DNA of 9,178 nt, taken from the NCBI GenBank assembly GCA_963542015.1, contig CAUTUX010000029.1:1-9178 (forward strand), given 5' to 3'. A program made the translations under genes and the position numbers. Of this stretch, positions 1 through 7,168 are shown piece after piece. A model generated the notes under the pieces. The model ran no database searches. It was not told the origin of the DNA and saw nothing but the letters and a program-made list of their open reading frames with translations. The first letter of the stretch is position 1. Every line of letters starts with the position of its first letter. The stretch is from CAUTUX01 sp963542015 (GTDB lineage Bacteria; Bacillota; Clostridia; Christensenellales; CAG-917).

Positions 1-1
1 A

Positions 2-37
2 CTTGAACTGTTGTCATTGATTGATATAGTGGATTAA
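2..37 (+). CDS. C-terminal end of an upstream gene (partial)
   Basis: An open frame entering from the left edge reads LELLSLIDIVD and stops at TAA (35-37). Twelve codons are too few for identification. Its position ahead of the PrgI-like and VirB4 genes suggests another conjugation-operon gene, which is inference from context only. The other two forward frames have stops within the first 20 bases. Confidence 0.35.
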   Translation, partial: LELLSLIDIVD

Positions 38-56
38 TTTGGGAATTCTTTAATTA

Positions 57-341
57 ATGATTGTATTCTTTGGAATAATAATAGGGATTGTAGCTAGTAA
101 CTTGATTGTAAAAGCAAAGATTGGATTAGCTATTGCCTTTACTCTATTCGGAATAATTCTATTCGTGCCAAAAGATGATGAGCTTATTTATTATGACATC
201 CTACGCATAATCATGTATCTGTTCGAAACAAAAACATATAGCACTGAGATTACGTCAGAAAATAAGAAAGTAAAGTCTATAGATTTAATCATTCCATATA
301 CAGCTATTGAATGTGATTATGAAGAAAATGTTGAAAATTAA
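57..341 (+). CDS. Small two-helix membrane protein, PrgI/VirB3-like position
   Basis: This 94-aa protein has two hydrophobic stretches at its N-terminus (about residues 2-20 and 23-40), followed by a polar domain of about 50 residues that is probably cytoplasmic. It ends 15 bases before the VirB4 start codon at 357. In Gram-positive conjugation operons a small membrane protein with two N-terminal helices (PrgI family, the counterpart of VirB3) usually lies directly before the VirB4 ATPase and anchors it at the membrane. Topology and position fit, but the soluble N-terminal segment usual before the first PrgI helix is missing, and I see no diagnostic motif. The start is the first ATG after an in-frame stop at 51-53. 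The ribosome site is weak (GGGA at 41-44). The assignment rests mainly on context. Confidence 0.6.
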   Translation: MIVFFGIIIGIVASNLIVKAKIGLAIAFTLFGIILFVPKDDELIYYDILRIIMYLFETKTYSTEITSENKKVKSIDLIIPYTAIECDYEENVEN

Positions 342-356
342 AAAGGAGATTTGGTT

Positions 357-2852
357 ATGAATATATTCAAGAAATTTAAAAAGCAAAATAAAGAAAATAT
401 AAACCAGGAAGAGATTCAAGAAACAGCTAAGCCACATGGAAAAGAAAAAGGTGGATATATTGTTTATCCTGGTTACTACGGCAAAGTTATACAGTTAAAA
501 AGCATAGACTTTTTCCTACAAGACGAATACGAACAAGACTTTACAATTAGAAATTTTGAGACAGCTTTGAAATATTTAGAAGTTGGATTTGGTGGAGATT
601 TAGTTAAGATTGAAAGACCATTAATTATGGATGACTTTAGAGATGAGCTCCAGGAAAAATTTAACAAAAAATATGAAGAGAAAGATAGATTAAGGTCAAA
701 TATTTTGTTCTCCAGAATGGATGACATTGTGTACTACAACAATATAGATAAAGTAACTGCTCCATTTTTCTATTTTGTTATGTATTCAGATACTAAAGAA
801 AAATTAAACGATATTGTTAATGGGGTAACGGATAACTTAATATTAGCTGGAGTATATGACCATCAGCTAACTGGAAGAGAAATAGCTGTATTTTTGAAAT
901 ACACTACTCTAAATGATTTTGATGAACGAAAGATAGTTGATATAGAAGACTTAAAAGTAATTAAGCCAGAATATATTAAATTTAAAAGAGATAGTTATTG
1001 TGTAAATAAGAAATTTGCTAGTGTTTTAGCCATCAGAGAATACCCTATGAGCGTAGATAATGGCTGGGGAGATAATATCTTTAATATGCAAAATGTTAAG
1101 GTTGTAATGCATTTAAAACCACTAGATGCAAGTACAGCAACTAAAAGACTTGATGGAGCTTTGAGAGAGTTGAAAACTAAAGAAAAACAATCAAAAGATT
1201 CTGAAGAAATGAAGATTGAAAACCATCAAGATTCCATGTATAACTTGCTAAGCGACCTACAAACAGAGAGTCAGATATTATTTGATGTTAGTTTAACAAT
1301 TACATGTTATGGAGACACAGAAAAAGAGCTATCAACAGTTAGAAAAAAGATTATACAAAAATTAAAAAATGAAGGAATGGAAGTCGATAATCTGTATTTT
1401 CAGCAACAGAATGGGTATATAAATTCAAACATTTCATCTATAACTAAATTAAGGAAGTTTGAAAGGGGCATTAACTCAACAAGTTTGGCTGCCGTTTTTC
1501 CTTTCACATCTCCACTAACATTAGAAAAAGGTGGAATTATGTTAGGTATGAATGAATATCCATTTATCCTAGATATTTGGAAACATGGAGATGATTATCA
1601 GAATTCAAATGCATTTGTTATAGGTACATCTGGTTCTGGAAAATCTTTCTTTACAAAAACTTTACTTATAAATTTATATTCAGATGATTGCGATATTTTC
1701 ATACTTGACCCAGAGAATGAATACAGTATTCCGTCAGCTAATTTAGGTGGGACTAACATCGATGTTGGTAACTCTACAAAAGGAAGAATCAATCCATTTC
1801 ACATATACAATGTATTAACTGAAGATGGAGAATCTGCAAATGGAGCTGTTATATTTTCTGCACAATTAAGAATGTTAGAAAGCTTTTATAAAATTGTTTT
1901 TGAAGGAGCATCATCTGAAGTTTTAGAAGTTATAAATGATGTAACTATATTGGCATATAGAAAAAAAGGGATAGATGAAACATTGGAGTTATCAGAGTTA
2001 AAGCCAGAAGATTTTCCAATATTTGAAGATTTATATGAAGAGCTTATATTGCAAGAATCCGTTACACCAAGTGAGATTATAAAGGTACAAATACAGAAAG
2101 CGATTATGTATGTTAAGAAGTTTGTTGGAAGTGGAAGATATGCTCAAGTATGGAATGGATACTCTACTCTTCAAGCTGATACTGATTTTACAGTTTTCAA
2201 CTTCCAAACGCTGTTTGCGAATAAGAACCAGGTCGTTGCGAATGCACAAATGTTGTTGGTATTTAAATTTTTGGAACAAGAAATCATTAATCGACGTGAA
2301 AAGAATATGGCCACTAGGAAGCTCAAACATACAGTTATCGTAGCAGATGAGGCACATTTATTTATAGATCCTAAATTTCCTATAGCTCTTGATTTTTTCT
2401 ATCAGATGACAAAAAGAATTCGAAAGTATGGAGGTTCATTTATCCCTATCACTCAATCAATCTCAGATTGGAATGCAAATGAAGAATTAGCTCACAAAAC
2501 AACTGCAATTCTTAAGGAATCGCAGTACAACTTTATCTTGAAATTAAAACCAGCTGGGGTTAAAGATTTAGCGGAATTATATTCACAAGGAAATGGTATC
2601 AATGATAGCGAGCAAAGAAGTATTATCAATGCAAAACGTGGGAGTATGTTTTATATAGGTAACGATAAATTTCATACTTTCTTTGATGTTGTTCCATCTG
2701 AATATGTGCAAATGCTCTTTGAAGAGAAAGATATGCCAGAAGACATGTTTCAAGAGGCATATGATGTACTGGAAGGGAATGAAACAGTTGATGACGATGA
2801 TATTGATATCAACATTGAAAAAAGCGAATCTGAGCTAGAAAATGACACATAG
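357..2852 (+). CDS. virB4: VirB4/TraE-family conjugation ATPase
   Basis: Cytoplasmic motor ATPase of the type IV secretion channel, expected to power assembly and DNA transfer during conjugation. The N-terminal half (to about residue 400) is the VirB4/TraE-type domain. The C-terminal half is a P-loop ATPase of the HerA/FtsK class. Walker A is GTSGSGKS at residues 423-430, Walker B is VIVADEAH with D664-E665, and a TQS motif follows at 699-701. The tail is acidic. At 831 aa it has normal length for the family and appears intact. The frame can be extended to a TTG at 351, but AAAAGGAG at 341-348 lies only 2 bases from it and 8 bases from the ATG at 357, so 357 is the better start. It follows the PrgI-like gene as in other Gram-positive transfer operons. 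The next gene overlaps its end by 11 bases and looks broken. Confidence 0.95.
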   Translation: MNIFKKFKKQNKENINQEEIQETAKPHGKEKGGYIVYPGYYGKVIQLKSIDFFLQDEYEQDFTIRNFETALKYLEVGFGGDLVKIERPLIMDDFRDELQEKFNKKYEEKDRLRSNILFSRMDDIVYYNNIDKVTAPFFYFVMYSDTKEKLNDIVNGVTDNLILAGVYDHQLTGREIAVFLKYTTLNDFDERKIVDIEDLKVIKPEYIKFKRDSYCVNKKFASVLAIREYPMSVDNGWGDNIFNMQNVKVVMHLKPLDASTATKRLDGALRELKTKEKQSKDSEEMKIENHQDSMYNLLSDLQTESQILFDVSLTITCYGDTEKELSTVRKKIIQKLKNEGMEVDNLYFQQQNGYINSNISSITKLRKFERGINSTSLAAVFPFTSPLTLEKGGIMLGMNEYPFILDIWKHGDDYQNSNAFVIGTSGSGKSFFTKTLLINLYSDDCDIFILDPENEYSIPSANLGGTNIDVGNSTKGRINPFHIYNVLTEDGESANGAVIFSAQLRMLESFYKIVFEGASSEVLEVINDVTILAYRKKGIDETLELSELKPEDFPIFEDLYEELILQESVTPSEIIKVQIQKAIMYVKKFVGSGRYAQVWNGYSTLQADTDFTVFNFQTLFANKNQVVANAQMLLVFKFLEQEIINRREKNMATRKLKHTVIVADEAHLFIDPKFPIALDFFYQMTKRIRKYGGSFIPITQSISDWNANEELAHKTTAILKESQYNFILKLKPAGVKDLAELYSQGNGINDSEQRSIINAKRGSMFYIGNDKFHTFFDVVPSEYVQMLFEEKDMPEDMFQEAYDVLEGNETVDDDDIDINIEKSESELENDT

Positions 2853-3119
2853 AGCGAAGAAAATAATGAATGTGAAAAGTATTGAAGAGCTAAGGGAAGA
2901 GGCATTAGAAAAGAATAAGCTTATTAAAAACAACAAAACTCAACTGTCGCAAAATTTGCGACAACTCAAAATAAAAATGAGTTTCAAGAAATAGAAAATA
3001 CTGAAGAAAAAATCAAACAAGATACGGGCAAGGAACAACTAAAGGCATCTAGAAAACGACAAAAAACAAAAAGAAGTAGACCCAACAGACCTAGCAACTA
3101 CCTAAAAATATTGCAATAA
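2842..3119 (+). pseudogene. Short frameshifted gene after virB4
   Basis: An ATG at 2842 overlaps the end of virB4 by 11 bases and reads 50 codons, rich in K and E (MTHRAKKIMNVKSIEELREE at the start), to TAG at 2992-2994. A second frame, open from 2928 to TAA at 3117-3119, has no start codon of its own but continues the same highly charged composition. It ends in a very basic tail with repeated K/R (KRQKTKRSRPNRPSNYLKIL). Joining the two by a -1 shift somewhere in the A-rich stretch 2926-2965 would give one protein of about 92 aa. I read this as an indel in a small translationally coupled gene. A programmed shift is less likely: the candidate T AAA AAC at 2925-2931 does not fit the X XXY YYZ pattern. 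No family is recognised. The transfer gene usually next in such operons (a PrgK-type peptidoglycan hydrolase) is not here. Confidence 0.45.
2945..2963. repeat. 19-bp perfect palindrome inside the broken gene
   Basis: TGTCGCAAA (2945-2953), one A, then TTTGCGACA (2955-2963) are exact reverse complements with 9-bp arms. It lies in the region where the reading frame appears to shift. It is not followed by a T-run, so it is not a typical terminator. It could be an operator, a small insertion, or a hairpin. Confidence 0.7.
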
Positions 3120-3147
3120 TAGACTTGGTACAATGTGTAATGTGGCA

Positions 3148-3189
3148 AAATATGCCCATAAAAATAGCCCATATTTTGTGGGCTATTTT
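3148..3189. repeat. 13-bp repeat cluster E (two reverse units, one forward)
   Basis: Two reverse-strand units, 3161-3173 (reading TATGGGCTATTTT, the consensus) and 3148-3160 (TATGGGCATATTT), abut exactly. A forward unit, TGTGGGCTATTTT, follows at 3177-3189, three bases away. The opposed units create the hairpin annotated as the terminator. This is the only cluster in which units face each other. In clusters A-D all units read on the + strand. Confidence 0.75.
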
Positions 3190-3190
3190 T
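3160..3190. terminator. Bidirectional hairpin terminator between convergent operons
   Basis: AAAAATAGCCCA (3160-3171) pairs with TGGGCTATTTTT (3179-3190) around a 7-base loop, giving a 12-bp stem with a short GC core. T-runs are present downstream in both directions (forward 3186-3191; on the reverse strand from the A-run 3160-3164). It lies after the + strand conjugation genes and 27 bases after the stop of the - strand DUF2326 gene. Both arms are also copies of the 13-bp repeat described under cluster E. Confidence 0.7.
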
Positions 3191-3216
3191 TGTTTTGTTA
3201 TAAGATCTTGTTTTAT

Positions 3217-4932
3217 TTATTTAACCAGTGCTTGTTCCATTTTAAATAATTTATCATCTTGAGACAGCTCTAAAATAATATCTTTTGTATTATTTAATTC
3301 ATTAGGTAATTTATCTCTCAGTATCGATATTACCAATTGTACATCCATTGTATTTGCGTAATTTAAAAGTTTAATTAGCTGATTGTCATGAAGTAATTCT
3401 TTTTTATCATTAAGTAGAAAATGTAAAGTTGGCATTTTTTCTTTATCGGCGAACTGACAATATGATAAATCAAAACACATTATTTCACCTTGCTTTTTGC
3501 CAGAGCTCATATTTTGTGTATAAGCACCTATTTCATATCTTGTTTCATTTGTTTTATCTTCTCTTTTTTCATATTTTAATGCATATGATTCATTATAAAA
3601 ATCCATGGACATTTTTGAAAAGATAGAATTAAACTTTTTTAAGTTTTCTTCAATATTTTTTTCAAGCGTATTTTTATATTCATTTATTTCATTAATTTGT
3701 TTATCTAACTTATCTATTTCAATTTTTACTTTATCAATCTGCTCTATTTGTCCTTTATGTTCTCCAAGGTCTTCATATAATTTAAATAATTGTTTCTCTA
3801 TTTCTATGTATCCCTCAAATGCTCCTTTTTTAGATAATCTTTTAACAAGAATTTCTTCTTTTGTTTCAAGTTCTTTCAGTCTTTCTGAATATTTATGTAT
3901 TGTTTCATTTAATTCTGGAATTTCTTTTTTAATAAATCTGATTTTAGAGTCAATCATAGCGTTATGAAAATTTTCCATTTCTTTAAATGTTTTATTTAGC
4001 ATTTGTTGTTCTTTAGTTTCTTGAAAGAGCATTTTAAGTTCATCTGAATCTATGTTACTTTTTGTTTTTTCCATTTCAATAATGCTTTTTTCAATAATTA
4101 TCTTTTTAGTAAGAGCCCTTTCTACAATTCCATTCAGTCTAATTTTTCGCTCTCTTAATGCAGATAAATCTTTTATATCATCTTTTACTTCATCTGCAAT
4201 CAGTAAATGTTCTTTTTCATTTTCAAGTGATTTTATTTGTTCTTGAATTACTTCTATGAGCGTAACATGTCCGTTCCTGGTTGTTTCTTTTTCTAACTCC
4301 TTTAAAAGCTTTGTTTTTTCTTTCTTTGCTTTTTCTATTTCACTTATAGATTCCACATCTTTTAATGGACAGCCAAATAAAAATAAATTTAAGTACTCAT
4401 ATTCGGATGACTTTGTGCTTGTATGGAGAGTTTTAAGAGTATTGTTAATTGAATAATCTTTATATCTAAAATTATGAGATATTAATTGCTTAAATGTGGG
4501 TTTTTTTTCTGTTAAGTTAGGAAATATTAAGTTAGATAATTGATGAATATAGTCTTTACTGCTGAAAAATTGACTGTCTATTTTTCCACCATCTTCACCA
4601 AATGTTCTTTCTAAAATTATTTCTTCAGAAGGCGTATAATTTTTTGTTCTAGAAATTATTAACTTGATATTTACCTTATTATTAATTAAAAAACTTTTTA
4701 ACTGTTCATATTCATTTTGTGTGTTTTCTGTACTGGTATATATTTCTTTTTCATTACCGCCAAAACAATAATATATTAATTTCAATACTGTTGTCTTTCC
4801 TACATTATTGCCTGTTTTTGTCATATCTTTTGCGATTACAACATCATCAACAATTAAGTTAAGACCCATTTTAAAGTTAATTGTTCTTATTACATCTTTT
4901 TCAGTTGATATTATTAATTGTTTTAGAAACAC
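3217..4932 (-). CDS. DUF2326 coiled-coil P-loop ATPase of an ABC-3C system
   Basis: This 571-aa SMC/RecN-like ATPase is the ABC component of an ABC-three-component conflict system. Walker A is GNNVGKTT at residues 41-48. Residues about 195-440 are a long charged coiled coil. The C-terminal ATPase lobe has a signature-like SSGKKQGE (476-483) and a Walker B-like hydrophobic strand followed by ND (503-509), features of DUF2326-domain proteins. The start is GTG at 4932, supported by GGAG nine bases upstream (4942-4945). It overlaps the end of the middle-component gene by 32 bases, implying coupled translation. Family knowledge predicts that such ATPases sense altered nucleoprotein structures or invading DNA and gate an effector, here the SMEK protein. 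That role is inferred by homology. The gene is very AT-rich (14 G/C in 3841-3900). It is the last gene of the operon, and a terminator follows. Confidence 0.88.
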   Translation of the reverse strand: MFLKQLIISTEKDVIRTINFKMGLNLIVDDVVIAKDMTKTGNNVGKTTVLKLIYYCFGGNEKEIYTSTENTQNEYEQLKSFLINNKVNIKLIISRTKNYTPSEEIILERTFGEDGGKIDSQFFSSKDYIHQLSNLIFPNLTEKKPTFKQLISHNFRYKDYSINNTLKTLHTSTKSSEYEYLNLFLFGCPLKDVESISEIEKAKKEKTKLLKELEKETTRNGHVTLIEVIQEQIKSLENEKEHLLIADEVKDDIKDLSALRERKIRLNGIVERALTKKIIIEKSIIEMEKTKSNIDSDELKMLFQETKEQQMLNKTFKEMENFHNAMIDSKIRFIKKEIPELNETIHKYSERLKELETKEEILVKRLSKKGAFEGYIEIEKQLFKLYEDLGEHKGQIEQIDKVKIEIDKLDKQINEINEYKNTLEKNIEENLKKFNSIFSKMSMDFYNESYALKYEKREDKTNETRYEIGAYTQNMSSGKKQGEIMCFDLSYCQFADKEKMPTLHFLLNDKKELLHDNQLIKLLNYANTMDVQLVISILRDKLPNELNNTKDIILELSQDDKLFKMEQALVK

Positions 4933-5164
4933 TTTTTATTTCTCCATTATCTGCCATTGTTATTTCATCAATTAAAAATAGCCAATCTAAGCTTAATATA
5001 AAAGATGACAACGATATTTTATATGGGTCTTTTTGCTGTTGACTAGCAATTTTTATATATAATTCCATTATATTCGGATAGCTGTGCTCTTTTAATTCTT
5101 TTAATACTACAGCACCAATATAATATAAACATAATTTTGGATGCATGTTTATTGGCAAAATCAT
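4901..5164 (-). CDS. ABC-3C middle component (MC6-like)
   Basis: A small 87-aa protein between the SMEK and DUF2326 genes. It shows the pattern of ABC-3C middle components: an N-terminal LP..MHP segment, a hydrophobic YYIGAVVLKEL helix, and an SLSSFILSLDWLFLIDEI helix followed by a short NGEI turn, resembling a compact winged-helix or helical adaptor. Middle components are thought to bridge the ATPase and the effector. The subfamily number (MC6) is recalled from pattern and not certain. The start ATG overlaps the SMEK stop as ATGA (5161-5164), and a strong AAGGAG lies five bases upstream. Its 3' end overlaps the ATPase gene by 32 bases. Gene order effector-MC-ATPase matches known ABC-3C operons. 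Confidence 0.8.
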   Translation of the reverse strand: MILPINMHPKLCLYYIGAVVLKELKEHSYPNIMELYIKIASQQQKDPYKISLSSFILSLDWLFLIDEITMADNGEIKSVSKTINNIN

Positions 5165-6111
5165 AAACGCTCCTTAGGTTTTTCAAAAATTTCACATTTC
5201 ATAAACATATCTCCTAATAACAACTCAATAGTATAATCAAGCTCATCATCATAGGTGTTTTGATAATTATTACTAGACAATATTTTCTTTTTTACTACTC
5301 TTGCAATCTCGAAAAATAAATCTTCTTTTGTTAAATTTTTGTTTTTGTTTTGAATATATATAGTTTTAACATGAGAAAATGCAATATCTATTGCATTTTG
5401 ATGGGTACCCCTTAAATTATCATAAGCTTTTTCAATTTCTGTACTTATATTTGCTATAGAAAGTAATTTGTGCTGCAAATTTCCTAGATTGTTATATTTT
5501 ATTTTTTCTTCAATTTCAAATGTTGATTTTTGATTTTTACTACTTGATATTGAAATTTTTTGCTCTGCTAAACACATAATTAACTCTGATAGAATTAATG
5601 TCATTTTTGGTTTTAAGATATCTATATTTTTACTTATAACACTTTCTATTATCTCATCTATTTCTTCTAGCATTGAATTATCTAAATTTTTAATTAAAGA
5701 TTCTATTTTAATATTATCAAAAACATCTTTTTTTAAATTAAAATTAAATCCATGACTATCCATTCCCGTTATTGGATGCACCTCATCAATAATTTGTATA
5801 AACTTGAAATTATAGCCAGAATATTTTTTATCGGTTTTATTAAAAGAATCCTCTATTTTCTTTTTGATTATCTTTGTAGAAACCTGAATAAGAATTTTAT
5901 TTTTCTCATCTATCAAATCAAAACCAGCATTATTAAATTTGGAATTATTTGCATTTTTTAACTGATACCCAAAAATTCTATTAAACAATTGGCAATATAA
6001 ATCTTCTGCAGACATTGCAATATCGTTATAACCATTTTTGGTATAATGTCTTATATTGTTTTCAAAAAAACAAAGTTTATCGATAATTTGTTTTATTAAT
6101 TGTTCACTCAT
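5161..6111 (-). CDS. SMEK-domain protein, probable nuclease effector of the ABC-3C system
   Basis: A 316-aa protein whose first 100 residues match the SMEK domain: an amphipathic helix, then SAEDLYCQLFNRIFGYQL (residues 34-51), then GFDLIDEKNKILIQVSTK (63-80). The last segment resembles a restriction-endonuclease-like core, with D65 in a G-D-L element and Q76-x3-K80 on the following strand. Gln in place of the usual acidic residue is a common variant of that fold. The remainder is mostly helical and of unknown role. By analogy with other ABC-3C systems this would be the toxic or DNA-cutting effector released by the ATPase. Its ATG overlaps the RHH stop codon (TAATG, 6109-6113), with only a weak AAAGAAA upstream, so translation probably depends on coupling to the RHH gene. 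The gene is AT-rich compared with parA. Confidence 0.82.
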   Translation of the reverse strand: MSEQLIKQIIDKLCFFENNIRHYTKNGYNDIAMSAEDLYCQLFNRIFGYQLKNANNSKFNNAGFDLIDEKNKILIQVSTKIIKKKIEDSFNKTDKKYSGYNFKFIQIIDEVHPITGMDSHGFNFNLKKDVFDNIKIESLIKNLDNSMLEEIDEIIESVISKNIDILKPKMTLILSELIMCLAEQKISISSSKNQKSTFEIEEKIKYNNLGNLQHKLLSIANISTEIEKAYDNLRGTHQNAIDIAFSHVKTIYIQNKNKNLTKEDLFFEIARVVKKKILSSNNYQNTYDDELDYTIELLLGDMFMKCEIFEKPKERL

Positions 6112-6395
6112 TATTTCTTTTTAAATACTTCCTTTAAGAGTAAATTTGAAATAAATGTGCTTATTTTGCTGTTATTTTTTTCAGCACATCTTTCTACAAG
6201 TGCATATAATGTTGGTTTAAGATTAATGTGTAATCTTTTATCACTTTTTTCATATATTAATGCCATTATTTCATCTTTTGTAAGCCCAGTGTTATTTTGT
6301 ATCTTTTCCATTTTTTTTGGATTTGAAATAGCACTGGTACTTATTTCGGTTAAAAAATCCTTAGCGGATTTTTCCATATCAAAATCTAACTTCAT
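6111..6395 (-). CDS. Small ribbon-helix-helix DNA-binding protein, likely ParA partner
   Basis: A 94-aa protein with a polar N-terminal arm (residues 1-50) and a C-terminal segment that looks like an RHH fold: strand RLHINLK (54-60), helix 61-72, turn with N-S, helix 77-91. RHH proteins such as ParG and omega are the usual centromere-binding partners of small Walker-type ParA ATPases. They bind short tandem boxes and also repress their own promoter, and a flexible arm before the RHH is typical. The start overlaps the parA stop as ATGA (6392-6395) with GAGGGGA upstream, so the two are translated together. I infer that it binds the 13-bp repeats around it. A role as antitoxin or plain regulator is possible, but the direct coupling to parA favours partition. 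Confidence 0.72.
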   Translation of the reverse strand: MKLDFDMEKSAKDFLTEISTSAISNPKKMEKIQNNTGLTKDEIMALIYEKSDKRLHINLKPTLYALVERCAEKNNSKISTFISNLLLKEVFKKK

Positions 6396-7147
6396 AATTT
6401 CCCCTCAAATTCTTCTAAAAACGCTTTGTAATCCAATACGGCATTATTTGTTGGTGCATAGCTAAATATATCTTGCCTTTCTCCCTGGGCTTCTCTAATA
6501 CTAACAGATTCCCGTATGTATGTATTATATAGGATTGTTTCCAGTTTGTTAGCTATATTCTTTAATATTTCTGTTGTTTCTCTACTAATATGCGTCCTGG
6601 CATTATGTCTTGTTCTTAATATTCCACATATCTTTAACCCTGGATTTGTGTATTCACGCACAACATCGATTGTATCTTTAAGTTGCATCAATCCTTGTAT
6701 GGACATAACATCGGCTTGTACTGGAATAACTATGCCGTCTGAGGCTGTTAGGGCATTTATATTCAATATTCCTAACGCTGGTGGTGTATCTATTATAATG
6801 TAGCCATAATCGTTTAAAATCGGCTTTAATGCCTTTTTAAGAATATATTCTCTCCCCGTTTGAGTATATGTTTTATCAGCAGATGCTAATCCAGAATAGC
6901 TAGCAATTATATCTAGATTTTTTGATAAATTTTCAATTGCATCTTTTGCCGGCGTTCCATTCATAATGTTATATAGATTTGCTAATGTTCTATTTACTCC
7001 TAGCACATATGTTGTGTTTCCTTGTGGATCTGAATCTATAAGAAGAACCTTCTTCCCTTTATTTGACAGTCCAACAGCTAAAGCACAGGCTGTTGTACTT
7101 TTACCAACTCCACCTTTTTGATTGATTACAGCTATTATTTTTGCCAT
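6392..7147 (-). CDS. parA: ParA/Soj-family partition ATPase
   Basis: A 251-aa P-loop ATPase that drives segregation of plasmids or low-copy elements by forming dynamic ATP-dependent patterns on the nucleoid. The deviant Walker A is NQKGGVGKST (residues 9-18) with the signature lysine at K11. The A' motif is IIIDTPP (117-123), and DSDPQGN (38-44) follows the second strand. There is no N-terminal DNA-binding HTH domain, so it is the small (type Ib or chromosomal-like) form, which pairs with small partners such as the RHH protein encoded next. ATG at 7147 has GAGG about six bases upstream. It starts 21 bases after the end of the 142-aa gene. Base composition is higher in GC than the ABC-3C genes (22 G/C in 6661-6720). 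Confidence 0.95.
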   Translation of the reverse strand: MAKIIAVINQKGGVGKSTTACALAVGLSNKGKKVLLIDSDPQGNTTYVLGVNRTLANLYNIMNGTPAKDAIENLSKNLDIIASYSGLASADKTYTQTGREYILKKALKPILNDYGYIIIDTPPALGILNINALTASDGIVIPVQADVMSIQGLMQLKDTIDVVREYTNPGLKICGILRTRHNARTHISRETTEILKNIANKLETILYNTYIRESVSIREAQGERQDIFSYAPTNNAVLDYKAFLEEFEGKL

Positions 7148-7168
7148 ATTATCCTCTTTTATATTTTA

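Noticed and set aside
351..356. TTG at 351 as the virB4 start
   Set aside because: The AAGGAG is only 2 bases away. The ATG at 357 has proper spacing of 8 bases.
2925..2931. Programmed -1 frameshift site in the gene after virB4
   Set aside because: T AAA AAC does not satisfy the X XXY YYZ rule, so slippage would mispair. An indel is the simpler reading.
3429..4456. Several + strand open frames (3429-3626, 3605-3967, 4052-4246, 4256-4456)
   Set aside because: They are antisense to the coiled-coil ATPase gene and rich in F, S and L, as expected from the complement of K/E-rich codons. None has a convincing ribosome site.
5022..5028. Single TATGGGT inside the middle-component gene
   Set aside because: An isolated match inside coding DNA with no neighbour at 13 bp, expected by chance. 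The same applies to the lone boxes at 4495-4501 and 7354-7360.
6111..6395. RHH protein as antitoxin of a toxin-antitoxin pair
   Set aside because: No small toxin gene follows. It overlaps parA on one side and a 316-aa SMEK protein on the other, so a partition partner is favoured, though not proven.
6100..6803. + strand open frames 6100-6465 and 6516-6803
   Set aside because: They lie antisense to the RHH and parA genes, whose motifs and overlapping starts are clear.
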